The translations under genes were made by a program, and so were the position numbers. Below are positions 1 through 7,861 of a stretch of 15,596 nucleotides of DNA, piece by piece. Positions within the stretch are counted from its first letter, which is position 1; each line of letters opens with the position of its first letter. Source of the stretch: Anaerolineaceae bacterium (lineage in GTDB: Bacteria; Chloroflexota; Anaerolineae; Anaerolineales; Anaerolineaceae); contig JAGOIM010000012.1 in NCBI GenBank assembly GCA_017995665.1, positions 1 through 15,596 on the forward strand, read 5' to 3'. The notes below the pieces were generated by a model. It saw only the letters and a list, made by a program, of their open reading frames with translations, had not been told where the DNA came from and did not search any database.

Positions 1-2
1 AA

Positions 3-1649
3 GAAATGGTAAAAGAAGTCGATTTTCAAACAGGTATCAATTATTTTGAGGATGGCGATTTTTCGTCAGCGAAAAGGATATTTGAAAAGCTCGGTGATTA
101 TTCTGATTCGCCTGAAATGATTGATGAGATAGATTATCAAGTCGCCGTTGGATATTTAGATGATGGCTTTTTTGACAAAGCAATAAGTGCTTTTGAGAAA
201 CTGGGAGATTATTCCGATTCAAAGGAAATGGTTAAGAAAGCATATTACACTAAAGCGACTAATTTGCTGTATTCAGAGGAATTTGATTTAGCAAAGGATT
301 TATTTGTTGAACTGGGTGATTATTCTAGCGCTAGAGAAATGATTAATGAAGTGGAGTATCGAAAAGCCCAGGCTCTAATAAAAGAAGGAAGATTTGAAAA
401 AGCGATAGAAATCTTAAAAAATATAAATTTGTATAAAGATTCAGAAACAATACGAAATGATTTAACTTATGAAATGGCAGTAGAGAACTTTAATAACAAG
501 CATTATTCAACTGCTTTTTATATATTTTCGTCTTTGATTGATTATAAGGATAGCAAATCATACATCTCAATGATAGAAGACAAAAAACAGATTGCCAATG
601 TGGAATTAATTGAAAAATTTAATAACTTGAAGTTTTTCGAAAATAATTTTAAATCTCATTATGTGTTAGGGTCAGAGTGGAATAAAACTGATGAATTGAT
701 AATTGTTGATTATGTTTCCATTTCTTCCGAGATAAATGTTAATATAGGGAATAACACATATTACCTAACTTATCCTTCTGGAGCAGTTTTGCAATACCCT
801 AGCATCTCTAAAGATGGTAACAAGATTGCTTTTTTTGAAAATGGTGGTTTGAAAATTTGGGATAATCAAAATCTATACTCTAAAAGATACTTTGATGTTG
901 TGAAAAACGGAGAAAACGTATTAGAATGGTCCTCGGATGGCAGATTACTTTTGATAGAAGTTGAGGATAGCACTATGTCTGTTTTGAGTTTTGACACTGA
1001 AACAAGAATATTGAATATACCTTTTTCATATCATCACCAAATATCACCTGATTCCAGGTTTTTAATAGTCCAGAACAGTGATGAAGGTAAAATAAATGTT
1101 TGGGATTTAGATGCAAAAGTTAAAGTAGCAGCATCTAATGATACATTTGATTCTAGTCCTTACTTGATTGATTACAGTTGGTATGACCAGACTTTTCGTA
1201 CATTTTCTCCTGACAGTACTTATTTTGTTACATTAGGAAAAGAAAGTATCAATATTTGGGATATGGAAACCTTAACTTTGTCTAAATCATTCGCATTTCC
1301 GAATATAGGAGCAGAAGAGGTTGTTTGGTCTCCTGACGGAACAAAGATTGCTGCTGAATCATCCAATGGACTGGTTGTCTTTGACTTCTTATCAGGGGAA
1401 GTAGAGAGTAAAGTAGTATATGATTATCAACCAAGTAGTTGGTACAGAGTTAAATATTCACAAAGCAGCGATTCGATAGTAACTTTATCAGATGAGGGGA
1501 CACTGTATTTTTGGAGTGTTGGGACAGGTGAATTGTTAAAGAAAATTCATGGTGTACAAAATTATATTGGATGGTCTCCGAATGGTGAAAAATTTGCATT
1601 TATCGATCAAAATGGAAATGTAATAATTTGGAAATTTTATTCTGAATAA
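3..1649 (+). CDS. TPR-like repeat and WD40/PD40 beta-propeller protein (5'-partial)
   Basis: No named family is recognised. The N-terminal part holds five consecutive repeats of exactly 37 residues (about 1-186, counted from the ATG at base 6), each ending in a variant of F-E-K-L-G-D-Y-S-D-S-x-E-M. They resemble TPR/Sel1-like helical hairpins. From about residue 210 the protein changes to beta-propeller blades with recurring S-P-D-G-x-K-I-A and I-W-D motifs (WSPDGTKIA, WSPNGEKFAF, INIWDMETL), as in WD40/PD40 proteins. Both modules are usually protein-binding scaffolds, so a regulatory or scaffold role is an inference. The ATG at base 6 is probably internal: it is the Met that closes each repeat, and the codon before it is GAA (Glu), matching the E-M repeat ending. 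The gene therefore most likely continues upstream of the window. By eye it is much more AT-rich than the genes after it, and no signal peptide is visible in this part. The stop is TAA at 1647-1649. Confidence 0.8.
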   Translation, partial: EMVKEVDFQTGINYFEDGDFSSAKRIFEKLGDYSDSPEMIDEIDYQVAVGYLDDGFFDKAISAFEKLGDYSDSKEMVKKAYYTKATNLLYSEEFDLAKDLFVELGDYSSAREMINEVEYRKAQALIKEGRFEKAIEILKNINLYKDSETIRNDLTYEMAVENFNNKHYSTAFYIFSSLIDYKDSKSYISMIEDKKQIANVELIEKFNNLKFFENNFKSHYVLGSEWNKTDELIIVDYVSISSEINVNIGNNTYYLTYPSGAVLQYPSISKDGNKIAFFENGGLKIWDNQNLYSKRYFDVVKNGENVLEWSSDGRLLLIEVEDSTMSVLSFDTETRILNIPFSYHHQISPDSRFLIVQNSDEGKINVWDLDAKVKVAASNDTFDSSPYLIDYSWYDQTFRTFSPDSTYFVTLGKESINIWDMETLTLSKSFAFPNIGAEEVVWSPDGTKIAAESSNGLVVFDFLSGEVESKVVYDYQPSSWYRVKYSQSSDSIVTLSDEGTLYFWSVGTGELLKKIHGVQNYIGWSPNGEKFAFIDQNGNVIIWKFYSE

Positions 1650-1898
1650 ATTGGGTGCAATTTTTACGTACCGATTGAAGGTTTATTGAGAACTTGGATG
1701 GTCTGTTTTATCCAAAACCCATCTGTACGCTCGGATTTGTTGAGATATGATTAAGCTTAATTTAGCGATTTTAGTTTTGCAAGCACTATAATCAAAAAAT
1801 TTTCTTCTTCAATCTTAGGATAAGTTCCTGATTTATACTTTTTCCAGGCAAGCAAACGAATGGTATACTATGGCATAAATTCAAGCACGAGGTGAGTT
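1650..1898. other. Intergenic gap with small hairpin and gmd promoter
   Basis: I find no convincing gene in this 249-base AT-rich stretch. A small hairpin at 1697-1723 pairs GATGG with CCATC and GTTTT with AAAAC around an ATCC loop, with a 3-base bulge. It has no following T-run, so it is not a standard intrinsic terminator. The right end carries the promoter and ribosome-binding site of gmd. Confidence 0.5.
1841..1869 (+). promoter_or_regulatory. Candidate sigma-70-type promoter of gmd
   Basis: TTTCCA at 1841-1846 (4 of 6 matches to the -35 consensus) is separated by 17 bases from TATACT at 1864-1869 (5 of 6 matches to the -10 consensus). The predicted transcript would start near 1876, giving a leader of about 22 bases that contains the gmd ribosome-binding site. 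Confidence 0.5.
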
Positions 1899-2969
1899 AT
1901 GAAAAAAGCGATTATTACCGGCATTACCGGTCAGGATGGGTCATATTTAGCAGAATACCTGCTTAGTTTAGGCTACGAGGTGCATGGCATTATCCGCCGG
2001 GCGAGTACTTTTAACACCAAACGGATTAACCACCTCTACCATGACCCGCATGTTCTCAACGGCGATGCCCGATTGTTTTTACATTATGGTGATTTGTCTG
2101 CGAACGGTGCTTTGGGCGATGTGATTTATGACGTTAAACCGGATGAGGTTTATCATATGGCAGCTCAAAGTCATGTGCGTGTTTCTTTCGATATGCCCGA
2201 TTACACGGGGGATGTTACCGGTTTGGGTACAACCCGTATTCTCGAGGCTGTGCGTCGTTTGGGCAGAGGCACGCGTTTTTATCAGGCTTCTACCAGTGAA
2301 TTGTTCGGCTCTGCTACACCTCCTCAAAATGAAGCGACACCATTCCAACCGCAAAGTCCTTATGCGGTTGCGAAATTGTATGCCTATTGGATGGTGGAAA
2401 ACTATCGGAGCGGCTACGGAATGTATACCGTGAACGGAATTTTATTCAATCACGAAAGCCCGAGACGTGGTGAAACTTTTGTTACCCGAAAAATTACCCG
2501 GGCAGTTGCCGACATTATCGCTAAAAAGCAAGACAAGCTCTTTTTGGGCAATTTGGATTCCAAACGCGACTGGGGTTATGCGCCAGAGTTTGTTGAGGCG
2601 ATGCATTTGCTCTTGCAACAGGATGAACCGAGCAATTACGTTTTGGGCACCGGCGAAAGCCATTCTGTTCGCGATTTTTTGGACGAAGCTTTTGGTTATG
2701 TTGACCTGGACTGGAGAAAATATGTCGAAATTGACCCGCGCTATTTCCGCCCGACCGAGGTCGATTATCTTTTGGCTGATCCAAGCCGAGCCAACGAGAA
2801 TTTGGGTTGGAAGCCGAAGGTGAAATTCCATGAATTGGTTCGGATTATGGTTGATGCCGATCTGGAATTATTGGGTTTGCAACATCCCGGTGAAGGTAAA
2901 AAAATCATTGATGAAAAATTCAATGGCTGGCATCGCTGGGATGAGCAAGTCATTACGATGGATAAGTAG
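1899..2969 (+). CDS. gmd: GDP-mannose 4,6-dehydratase
   Basis: This enzyme converts GDP-D-mannose to GDP-4-keto-6-deoxy-D-mannose, the first committed step to GDP-fucose, GDP-rhamnose and related sugars for surface polysaccharides. It is an extended short-chain dehydrogenase. The NADP-binding GxxGxxG motif is at residues 8-14 (GITGQDG), the catalytic T-S-E triad segment at 132-134, and the Y-x3-K pair at Tyr155 and Lys159. The motif FNHESPRRGETFVTRK is typical of Gmd. The length (356 residues) is normal for the family and the frame is intact. The ATG is preceded by a good ribosome-binding site, GAGGTG at 1889-1894. No GDP-fucose synthase (fcl) or other sugar gene lies next to it: the next gene is valS, in its own transcription unit. 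The partner enzyme must therefore be elsewhere or outside this window. Confidence 0.96.
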   Translation: MKKAIITGITGQDGSYLAEYLLSLGYEVHGIIRRASTFNTKRINHLYHDPHVLNGDARLFLHYGDLSANGALGDVIYDVKPDEVYHMAAQSHVRVSFDMPDYTGDVTGLGTTRILEAVRRLGRGTRFYQASTSELFGSATPPQNEATPFQPQSPYAVAKLYAYWMVENYRSGYGMYTVNGILFNHESPRRGETFVTRKITRAVADIIAKKQDKLFLGNLDSKRDWGYAPEFVEAMHLLLQQDEPSNYVLGTGESHSVRDFLDEAFGYVDLDWRKYVEIDPRYFRPTEVDYLLADPSRANENLGWKPKVKFHELVRIMVDADLELLGLQHPGEGKKIIDEKFNGWHRWDEQVITMDK

Positions 2970-2987
2970 CTTTTTTTAGAAAAGTCG

Positions 2988-2995
2988 TGTAAAAT
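2988..2995 (+). promoter_or_regulatory. Candidate -10 element of the valS T-box transcript
   Basis: TGTAAAAT just after the gmd stop contains a -10-like TAAAAT (2990-2995). No good -35 sits 16-18 bases upstream. It is placed correctly to start the RNA at about 3001-3003, immediately before stem I of the T-box leader. Confidence 0.35.
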
Positions 2996-2996
2996 A

Positions 2997-3241
2997 GGCG
3001 CACGGATAAAAACGTTTGCCTCGGTTGACAGAGAAGGGCAGTTGCTGAGAAGCCCGCAACCAACACAAATTGTAGTCACCGTCATTGGCGGAAGAAGAAA
3101 TCGAAAGAAATTAGACCTTCCCGGGAAAAGCCCGTTATAGCTTTAGCCAAGTGCGTTTCATTTGTTTTGCAGCTGAAACGAATTGAGGTGGTACCACGGA
3201 AAATCACTTTCGTCCTCAACCGAGACGGAAGTTTTTTATTT
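2997..3241 (+). promoter_or_regulatory. T-box riboswitch (valine, GUC specifier) of valS
   Basis: This leader RNA senses the ratio of uncharged to charged tRNA-Val and controls transcription into valS. Stem I can be drawn from the bases: ACGG 3002-3005 with CCGT 3079-3082, GTTTG near 3014-3018 with CAAAT 3066-3070, GGTTG 3023-3027 with CAACC 3057-3061, and GGGC 3036-3039 with GCCC 3052-3055. The AGAGA bulge motif is at 3030-3034 and a CTGAGAA distal loop at 3045-3051. The unpaired AGTCA at 3074-3078 opposite the AT-rich bulge gives the specifier GUC (3075-3077), a valine codon that matches the gene controlled. Further hairpins are CGGG/CCCG (3122-3134) and CGTTTCA/TGAAACG (3154-3180). The conserved T-box bulge GGTGGTACCACGG (3187-3199) lies in an antiterminator closed by TTGAGG 3183-3188 and CCTCAA 3214-3219. 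This is mutually exclusive with the terminator at 3207-3241. Confidence 0.93.
3207..3241 (+). terminator. Intrinsic terminator of the valS T-box
   Basis: CTTTCGTC (3207-3214) pairs with GACGGAAG (3224-3231) to give an 8-pair stem (one G-U) and 9-base loop, followed by six T (3232-3237) and a further T-rich tail. It shares bases 3214-3219 with the antiterminator, so only one of the two structures can form. Uncharged tRNA-Val should stabilise the antiterminator and allow valS transcription. Confidence 0.9.
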
Positions 3242-3266
3242 AAACAGACTTATTGAGAGGTTAGCA

Positions 3267-5957
3267 ATGACAGAACTGCCAAAAGCATATGATTTTAAGG
3301 AATATGAAGAAAAAATTTATCAAGAATGGGAAGAAAAAGGCTATTTTCAACCGACGAATGACCCGAATAAACCGGGGCATGACCCTTCGATTGAGCCTTT
3401 TGTAATTGTCATTCCACCTCCCAATGTTACCGGTGCTTTGCACTTGGGGCATCCGATGTTTGTGACAACCGAAGACATCATGATTCGCTATAACAGGATG
3501 AAAGGGAAGCCGACTCTTTGGGTTCCGGGAACCGATCATGCCGGGATTGCCACACAATTACAGGTGGAAAAACTGTTGCGCGAAGAAGGCACTTCACGCG
3601 AAGAATTAGGCAGAGAAGCTTTTGAGGCCCGCGTTTGGGAATGGAAAGAGAAATATGGCGGTCAAATTATCAGCCAGCTTCGCCGTTTAGGTGCTTCCGC
3701 TGACTGGACCAGAGAACGTTTCACGCTTGATGAGGGTTTGTCCAAGGCAGTTCGTGAGGCTTTTGTCATTCTTTATGAAAAGGGACTTGTCTATCGTGGT
3801 CCGAGGATGATTAATTGGTCTCCCGGCTTGCAAACTGCCGTTTCGGACCTCGAAGTGGAATATACCGAAGAGGAAGGCAAACTTTATTACTTTAAATATA
3901 TGCTTGCCGATGGTTCCGGCGATTATTTACCTGTGGCAACCACCCGACCGGAAACAATTCCGGGCGACACTGCTGTGGCTGTCCATCCGGAAGACCCACG
4001 TTTTGCCAAATTTGTGGGCAAGATGGTTTTGGTGCCTGTTTTGGGCAGAGAAATCCCGGTTGTCGCTGATGATTATGTCAATAAAGAGTTTGGAACCGGT
4101 GCGCTAAAAATCACCCCCGGGCATGACCCGCATGACTATGAAATTGGGCAACGCCATCATTTGGAATTGATTAACATCATGAACAAAGACGCAACTTTGA
4201 ACGAGAATGCCGGCAAATATGAAGGCATGGAACGTTTCAAGGCACGCAAGGCGATTTGGGCGGATATGGAAGAAGCCGGGCTGGTGATTAAGGTTGAGCC
4301 TTATTTGATGAAAGTTCCGCGTTCGCAACGAGGTGGAGAAATTGTTGAGCCTCTCGTTTCGAGCCAATGGTTTGTGAAAATGGATTCGCTGGCTGCTAAG
4401 GCTGCCGAATCGGTTAACAATGGTGATATTAAATTTGTACCTGAGCGGTTCACTAAAGTTTTCCTGAACTGGATGGAAAATATTCAGGACTGGTGCATTA
4501 GTCGTCAATTGTGGTGGGGGCACCGAATTCCGGTTTGGTATTGCCAAGAATGCCACGAGACGATTGTCGGGCGAGAAGACCCGACCGTCTGCCCGAATTG
4601 CGGTTCGCACGATTTGAAGCAAGATCCGGACGTTTTGGACACCTGGTTCAGTTCCGGGCTTTGGCCCTTCTCTGTTTTTGGCTGGCCCGAGAAAACGCCT
4701 GATTTCAATTATTTCTACCCAACAAGTGTGATGGAAACCGGTTATGACATTATCTTCTTCTGGGTTGCCAGAATGGTAATGGATGGCTTGGAATTTACCG
4801 GCAAGGCACCTTTCCATACGGTTTATTTGCACGGAATGGTTCGAGACGACAAGGGTCAGAAGATGAGCAAAACCAAAAATAACGTAATTGACCCCTTGGT
4901 TTTGATGGACGAATATGGGACGGATGCCTTGCGCTTTACTTTGGTTGTTGGTTCGAGCGCCGGAAATGACCAAAATGTGGGCGTTAAGAAAGTTGAAGCC
5001 AACCGCAATTTTGCGAATAAAGTCTGGAATATCGGCCGCTTTGTGATTAATGCAATCGATAAAATTGACAGCCCGGTGAATCCTGGCTTGGAAAAGACTT
5101 TGGCAGATGCCTGGATTTGGGCAAGAGCCAAGGAAACTTTGAACAACGTCAATAACATGTTCGAAAATTATCAGTTTGGTGAAGCCGGAAGGCAGGTTTA
5201 TGAATTTTTGTGGAACGATTTTGCCGATTGGTATTTGGAAGCTTCCAAGCGTCAATTGAATGAAGGCGGCGAACGGGCAACCAGCACTGCGCTAATTTTG
5301 GCTGATGTGTTGAATATTATGCTGCGTTTGTTGCATCCATTTACACCTTATGTTACCGAAGCGCTGTATGGCTATTTGAAGCAGGCGGTTGAAAGCAATC
5401 CAATGTTGAATGTAGTCGATGAAACTTGGACTGAGCACCTGATTGTTGCTCCCTGGCCCGAAAGTTTGGCGGTGGAAGATTGGGAAGTAGCAATGGTGAA
5501 GGATTTTGAATTGGTGCAGGAAATTGTGCGTTCAATTCGTAACCTGCGCTCCGAAAATAAGGTTGAACCCAACAAAAAATTAGAAGCAAGCTTTTTGAGC
5601 CAATCCAGATCTAAATTATTGGCTGAACAAAAAGAAGTCATTTCAGACCTGGCCGGTTTGATGCTTGAATCGGTTAGCGTTCTCGATGCGAAACCCGAAG
5701 CGGAAGGTTTGACTGCTTTGGTGGTTGAGGATATTGATATCTTCATCGCTTTGGAAAATGAGAGTGATGGCGAGGCTGATCATGAACGTTTGGAAAAGGA
5801 ATTAGCAGAAGCCGAAAGCCATATTAGTCGCTTAGAGAAACTGCTTTCTTCCCCCTTTGCTCAAAAGGCTCCGGCAAATGTGGTTGAGGCTGAACGGGAA
5901 AAATTAGCTACCTATCAGAGCAGCGTAGCAAGATTGCGCGAGCGTCTCGGAAGATAA
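3267..5957 (+). CDS. valS: Valine--tRNA ligase
   Basis: This cytoplasmic class I aminoacyl-tRNA synthetase charges tRNA-Val and edits mischarged threonine. The HIGH-type motif HLGH is at residues 59-62. The editing domain begins near 224 with TTRPETIPGDTAVAVHP. A zinc-ribbon-like insertion has C-x2-C at 426/429 and 442/445, then DTWFSSGLWP. The KMSKS motif is KMSKT at 532-536. The anticodon-binding helical domain follows, and a C-terminal coiled-coil arm occupies roughly 835-896. The length is 896 residues, normal for bacterial ValRS. An in-frame TTG at 3183 would add 28 residues, but it lies inside the T-box antiterminator. The ATG at 3267, with GAGAGG at 3255-3260 and 6-base spacing after the terminator T-run, is therefore chosen. 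It is transcribed alone under T-box control and ends in a strong terminator. Confidence 0.98.
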   Translation: MTELPKAYDFKEYEEKIYQEWEEKGYFQPTNDPNKPGHDPSIEPFVIVIPPPNVTGALHLGHPMFVTTEDIMIRYNRMKGKPTLWVPGTDHAGIATQLQVEKLLREEGTSREELGREAFEARVWEWKEKYGGQIISQLRRLGASADWTRERFTLDEGLSKAVREAFVILYEKGLVYRGPRMINWSPGLQTAVSDLEVEYTEEEGKLYYFKYMLADGSGDYLPVATTRPETIPGDTAVAVHPEDPRFAKFVGKMVLVPVLGREIPVVADDYVNKEFGTGALKITPGHDPHDYEIGQRHHLELINIMNKDATLNENAGKYEGMERFKARKAIWADMEEAGLVIKVEPYLMKVPRSQRGGEIVEPLVSSQWFVKMDSLAAKAAESVNNGDIKFVPERFTKVFLNWMENIQDWCISRQLWWGHRIPVWYCQECHETIVGREDPTVCPNCGSHDLKQDPDVLDTWFSSGLWPFSVFGWPEKTPDFNYFYPTSVMETGYDIIFFWVARMVMDGLEFTGKAPFHTVYLHGMVRDDKGQKMSKTKNNVIDPLVLMDEYGTDALRFTLVVGSSAGNDQNVGVKKVEANRNFANKVWNIGRFVINAIDKIDSPVNPGLEKTLADAWIWARAKETLNNVNNMFENYQFGEAGRQVYEFLWNDFADWYLEASKRQLNEGGERATSTALILADVLNIMLRLLHPFTPYVTEALYGYLKQAVESNPMLNVVDETWTEHLIVAPWPESLAVEDWEVAMVKDFELVQEIVRSIRNLRSENKVEPNKKLEASFLSQSRSKLLAEQKEVISDLAGLMLESVSVLDAKPEAEGLTALVVEDIDIFIALENESDGEADHERLEKELAEAESHISRLEKLLSSPFAQKAPANVVEAEREKLATYQSSVARLRERLGR

Positions 5958-5966
5958 TTAAGAGAA

Positions 5967-6004
5967 GAAGCCGGTTTCTATACAAGAAATCGGCTTCAAT
6001 TTTT
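5967..6004 (+). terminator. Rho-independent terminator after valS
   Basis: A 13-pair stem (GAAGCCGGTTTCT with AGAAATCGGCTTC, one G-U pair, 5-base loop) is followed by AATTTTT. It begins 10 bases after the valS stop and lies between two converging genes, so it may also slow transcription coming from the minus-strand gene. Confidence 0.9.
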
Positions 6005-6051
6005 AAAATCAGTTTTGGAAGTGATTGTTTTCCCTAACCCAAAATGACGTA

Positions 6052-7773
6052 CTATTTTTGGGCTTTGTTGAGGCGTTTTTCTTCCAATTGCATAATTCTT
6101 CTCAGAATCGCAATCGAAATAGCATAAGTGGAATCCATACCAAAATATGCCAGTCCTCCGGCACCGAGGCTTTTGCCTTTGGTGTAGGGTGTGTCGGAAA
6201 CATAGTGCATGATACCCAAATCGAAGCTCAATTTGTTGAGGTTGACAATTTGGTTTATTGGATAGCGTTGGGGTCGGCTTAGCTCGTAAATTGCAGAGAG
6301 GTAGGGTCCGCCTTCCATTTCGATATCGGTGTAGCCTTCCCGATAGATAACATCCATGATGTTTTTATTTTGCAGGTAGGTGCCGAGAACGGTTACGGCT
6401 TTTTGGTTGTCGAGAACGGTCCCAAAAGTCAACCAGGGGGCAATATTGTTGGCTGTGATGTTATTTGCAAAAATGTAAGTATTTTGGGAATGTTCGTCAT
6501 AAACCACTTCGGGCAATATAACATCACCACGGATCCCGTTCAAACTGGCGGCTTTACCCATAATGTAAATTCCTAAAATTTCTGAGACGCTTTCCGAAAT
6601 TTTTGAAAGCAAATTGTAGGCTGCATAACCGAGAGGGTAGTCGATGTTGAGAATTAAAGCATCGCTTTGTTTGAGGAAATCGAGAGATGCATTGCTATCT
6701 GAGGGCGCCAGGCGTTGATCAATCGTGTTAGGGTCTAATTTGGAAAGTTCGATAACGTTTGCTTCCACATCAAAAGCGTGTTGGCTGGGAATGCGACTGA
6801 TGCCACGCTCTTCTTCAAAACGGAGTTGTTCTTCAAGTAATGGGCGACCTTTTTCGGTTCCGAGATATTTGCGCATGGCGAAGTAATAAAAATTCTCACG
6901 AGAGCCGTTCTCCTGCCGGTTGATTTCTTCCCATTCGGCTTGTAATGCCGGTTCGTTATCATGAATATATGCCAAAAGTTCTTCTTTTTTACCAAGAGCA
7001 TAGCCGGAGAGCAGATTGGTAAGGCTGTGGGTATTGGAAGAGACGAAATATATCGGCCTTTGGGTGATAATTGGGGCTTTCGCCTCGATATTTCCCCACC
7101 AATTAACGGTTGCCCGGCGATAATCATTGGCAGAACCATTGAGCAATTGAATGTAAAAATCGGCTTTTTTCCCTTGGATAATCTTCATATTTTTTGTGAA
7201 ATTGTCACCAAAAATAGTATAAAAACGAGCAAGTGTGGCTTCAGAGATATGTAAATAATCCGCAAGTTGTGAGAATGCTTCTGAATTAGAGGGAACGGCA
7301 ATTTCCAAAAAGCCTTCCGGGAGGGTGTTGAGCATAAAATGGAGTTTATTCCATTCGATTTGCAAAGCGGTCAGACAAGGTACAACGTCATCGATATCAG
7401 AACGGGAAGCGATAAAACAAGCCAGTTGGTCGTTACCGTCATAATAACACTTGCGGCGTCGGGCACGGGCTGCGACTTCTTGCCATTCCTCGATATTGGA
7501 ATAGCCATATTCAATGAAGCTACTCGATGTTTGCCCGAGAATTACTTTCCGGACGTTGATAATTACATCCGGTAAGCGTTGAATTGAATAAATTAGCGCA
7601 GAAGCGTCCAGGTAATCCTCATTTGCATCAGTATGCAAAGAAGAATTGGTGCCTGCATGAACCCCCTCAAGCGTTCGGATGGCAACTTCATTGGTTGAGC
7701 GAAGCAGCGAGTAGATTGTTCGAAGGTAGAGGTCTATTTCTTCTGATGAGCGGACAGGGACAGTTCTTTCCAT
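6052..7773 (-). CDS. Conserved protein of unknown function with nucleoside-phosphorylase-like C-terminal region
   Basis: No characterised family is recognised with certainty. It may belong to an uncharacterised conserved family (possibly DUF6909, from memory). The start used here gives 573 residues. An upstream in-frame ATG at 7821 would give 589, and the numbering below uses that longer form. Residues about 25-370 look alpha-helical and contain no motif I can name; the protein appears soluble. Residues about 388-580 look like an alpha/beta domain. LILNIDYPLGYAAYN, a glycine-containing GKAASLNGIRGDVILPE (422-438), KAVTVLGTYLQN and EMEGGPYLSA (501-510) recall the GDVV(I/L)P strand and the ribose-binding M-E-G/A motif of purine nucleoside phosphorylases and AMP/MTA nucleosidases. 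That relationship is an inference. I prefer the start at 7773 because an extended -10 element lies between the two ATGs and AAGG precedes the second by 9 bases. The gene stands alone, divergent from rsmI and convergent with valS. Confidence 0.7.
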   Translation of the reverse strand: MERTVPVRSSEEIDLYLRTIYSLLRSTNEVAIRTLEGVHAGTNSSLHTDANEDYLDASALIYSIQRLPDVIINVRKVILGQTSSSFIEYGYSNIEEWQEVAARARRRKCYYDGNDQLACFIASRSDIDDVVPCLTALQIEWNKLHFMLNTLPEGFLEIAVPSNSEAFSQLADYLHISEATLARFYTIFGDNFTKNMKIIQGKKADFYIQLLNGSANDYRRATVNWWGNIEAKAPIITQRPIYFVSSNTHSLTNLLSGYALGKKEELLAYIHDNEPALQAEWEEINRQENGSRENFYYFAMRKYLGTEKGRPLLEEQLRFEEERGISRIPSQHAFDVEANVIELSKLDPNTIDQRLAPSDSNASLDFLKQSDALILNIDYPLGYAAYNLLSKISESVSEILGIYIMGKAASLNGIRGDVILPEVVYDEHSQNTYIFANNITANNIAPWLTFGTVLDNQKAVTVLGTYLQNKNIMDVIYREGYTDIEMEGGPYLSAIYELSRPQRYPINQIVNLNKLSFDLGIMHYVSDTPYTKGKSLGAGGLAYFGMDSTYAISIAILRRIMQLEEKRLNKAQK

Positions 7774-7801
7774 TGTGTTTTGCCTTATTTGAATTTTAAA
7801 A

Positions 7802-7810
7802 ATTTTATCA
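7802..7810 (-). promoter_or_regulatory. Extended -10 promoter candidate for the 6052-7773 gene
   Basis: The minus strand reads TGATAAAAT here, an extended -10 (TGn plus TAAAAT). It predicts a transcript start near 7795, downstream of the ATG at 7821 but upstream of the ATG at 7773, which supports the shorter protein. No good -35 is visible. Confidence 0.4.
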
Positions 7811-7837
7811 CGAGCCTCCATAATTGTTGACCTAACG

Positions 7838-7843
7838 TATAAT
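7838..7843 (+). promoter_or_regulatory. -10 element candidate for rsmI
   Basis: A perfect TATAAT lies 18 bases before the rsmI ATG. The predicted leader is about 12 bases and contains the AGGAG ribosome-binding site at 7851-7855. No -35 match is present at 16-18 bases spacing. Confidence 0.45.
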
Positions 7844-7861
7844 TGGAGCGAGGAGAATGAT

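Noticed and set aside
1697..1723. Hairpin after the TPR/propeller gene as a terminator
   Set aside because: The stem is interrupted by a 3-base bulge, is A/T-rich near the loop and has no T-run after it.
3183..3266. TTG start at 3183 extending ValRS by 28 residues
   Set aside because: These bases form the T-box antiterminator and terminator. The ATG at 3267 follows the T-run with a proper ribosome-binding site, and the ValRS N-terminus begins there.
4104..5255. A 383-codon open frame on the minus strand opposite valS
   Set aside because: It lies wholly inside the valS coding region, has no recognisable domain or ribosome-binding site, and is explained by codon bias of the clearly real ValRS frame.
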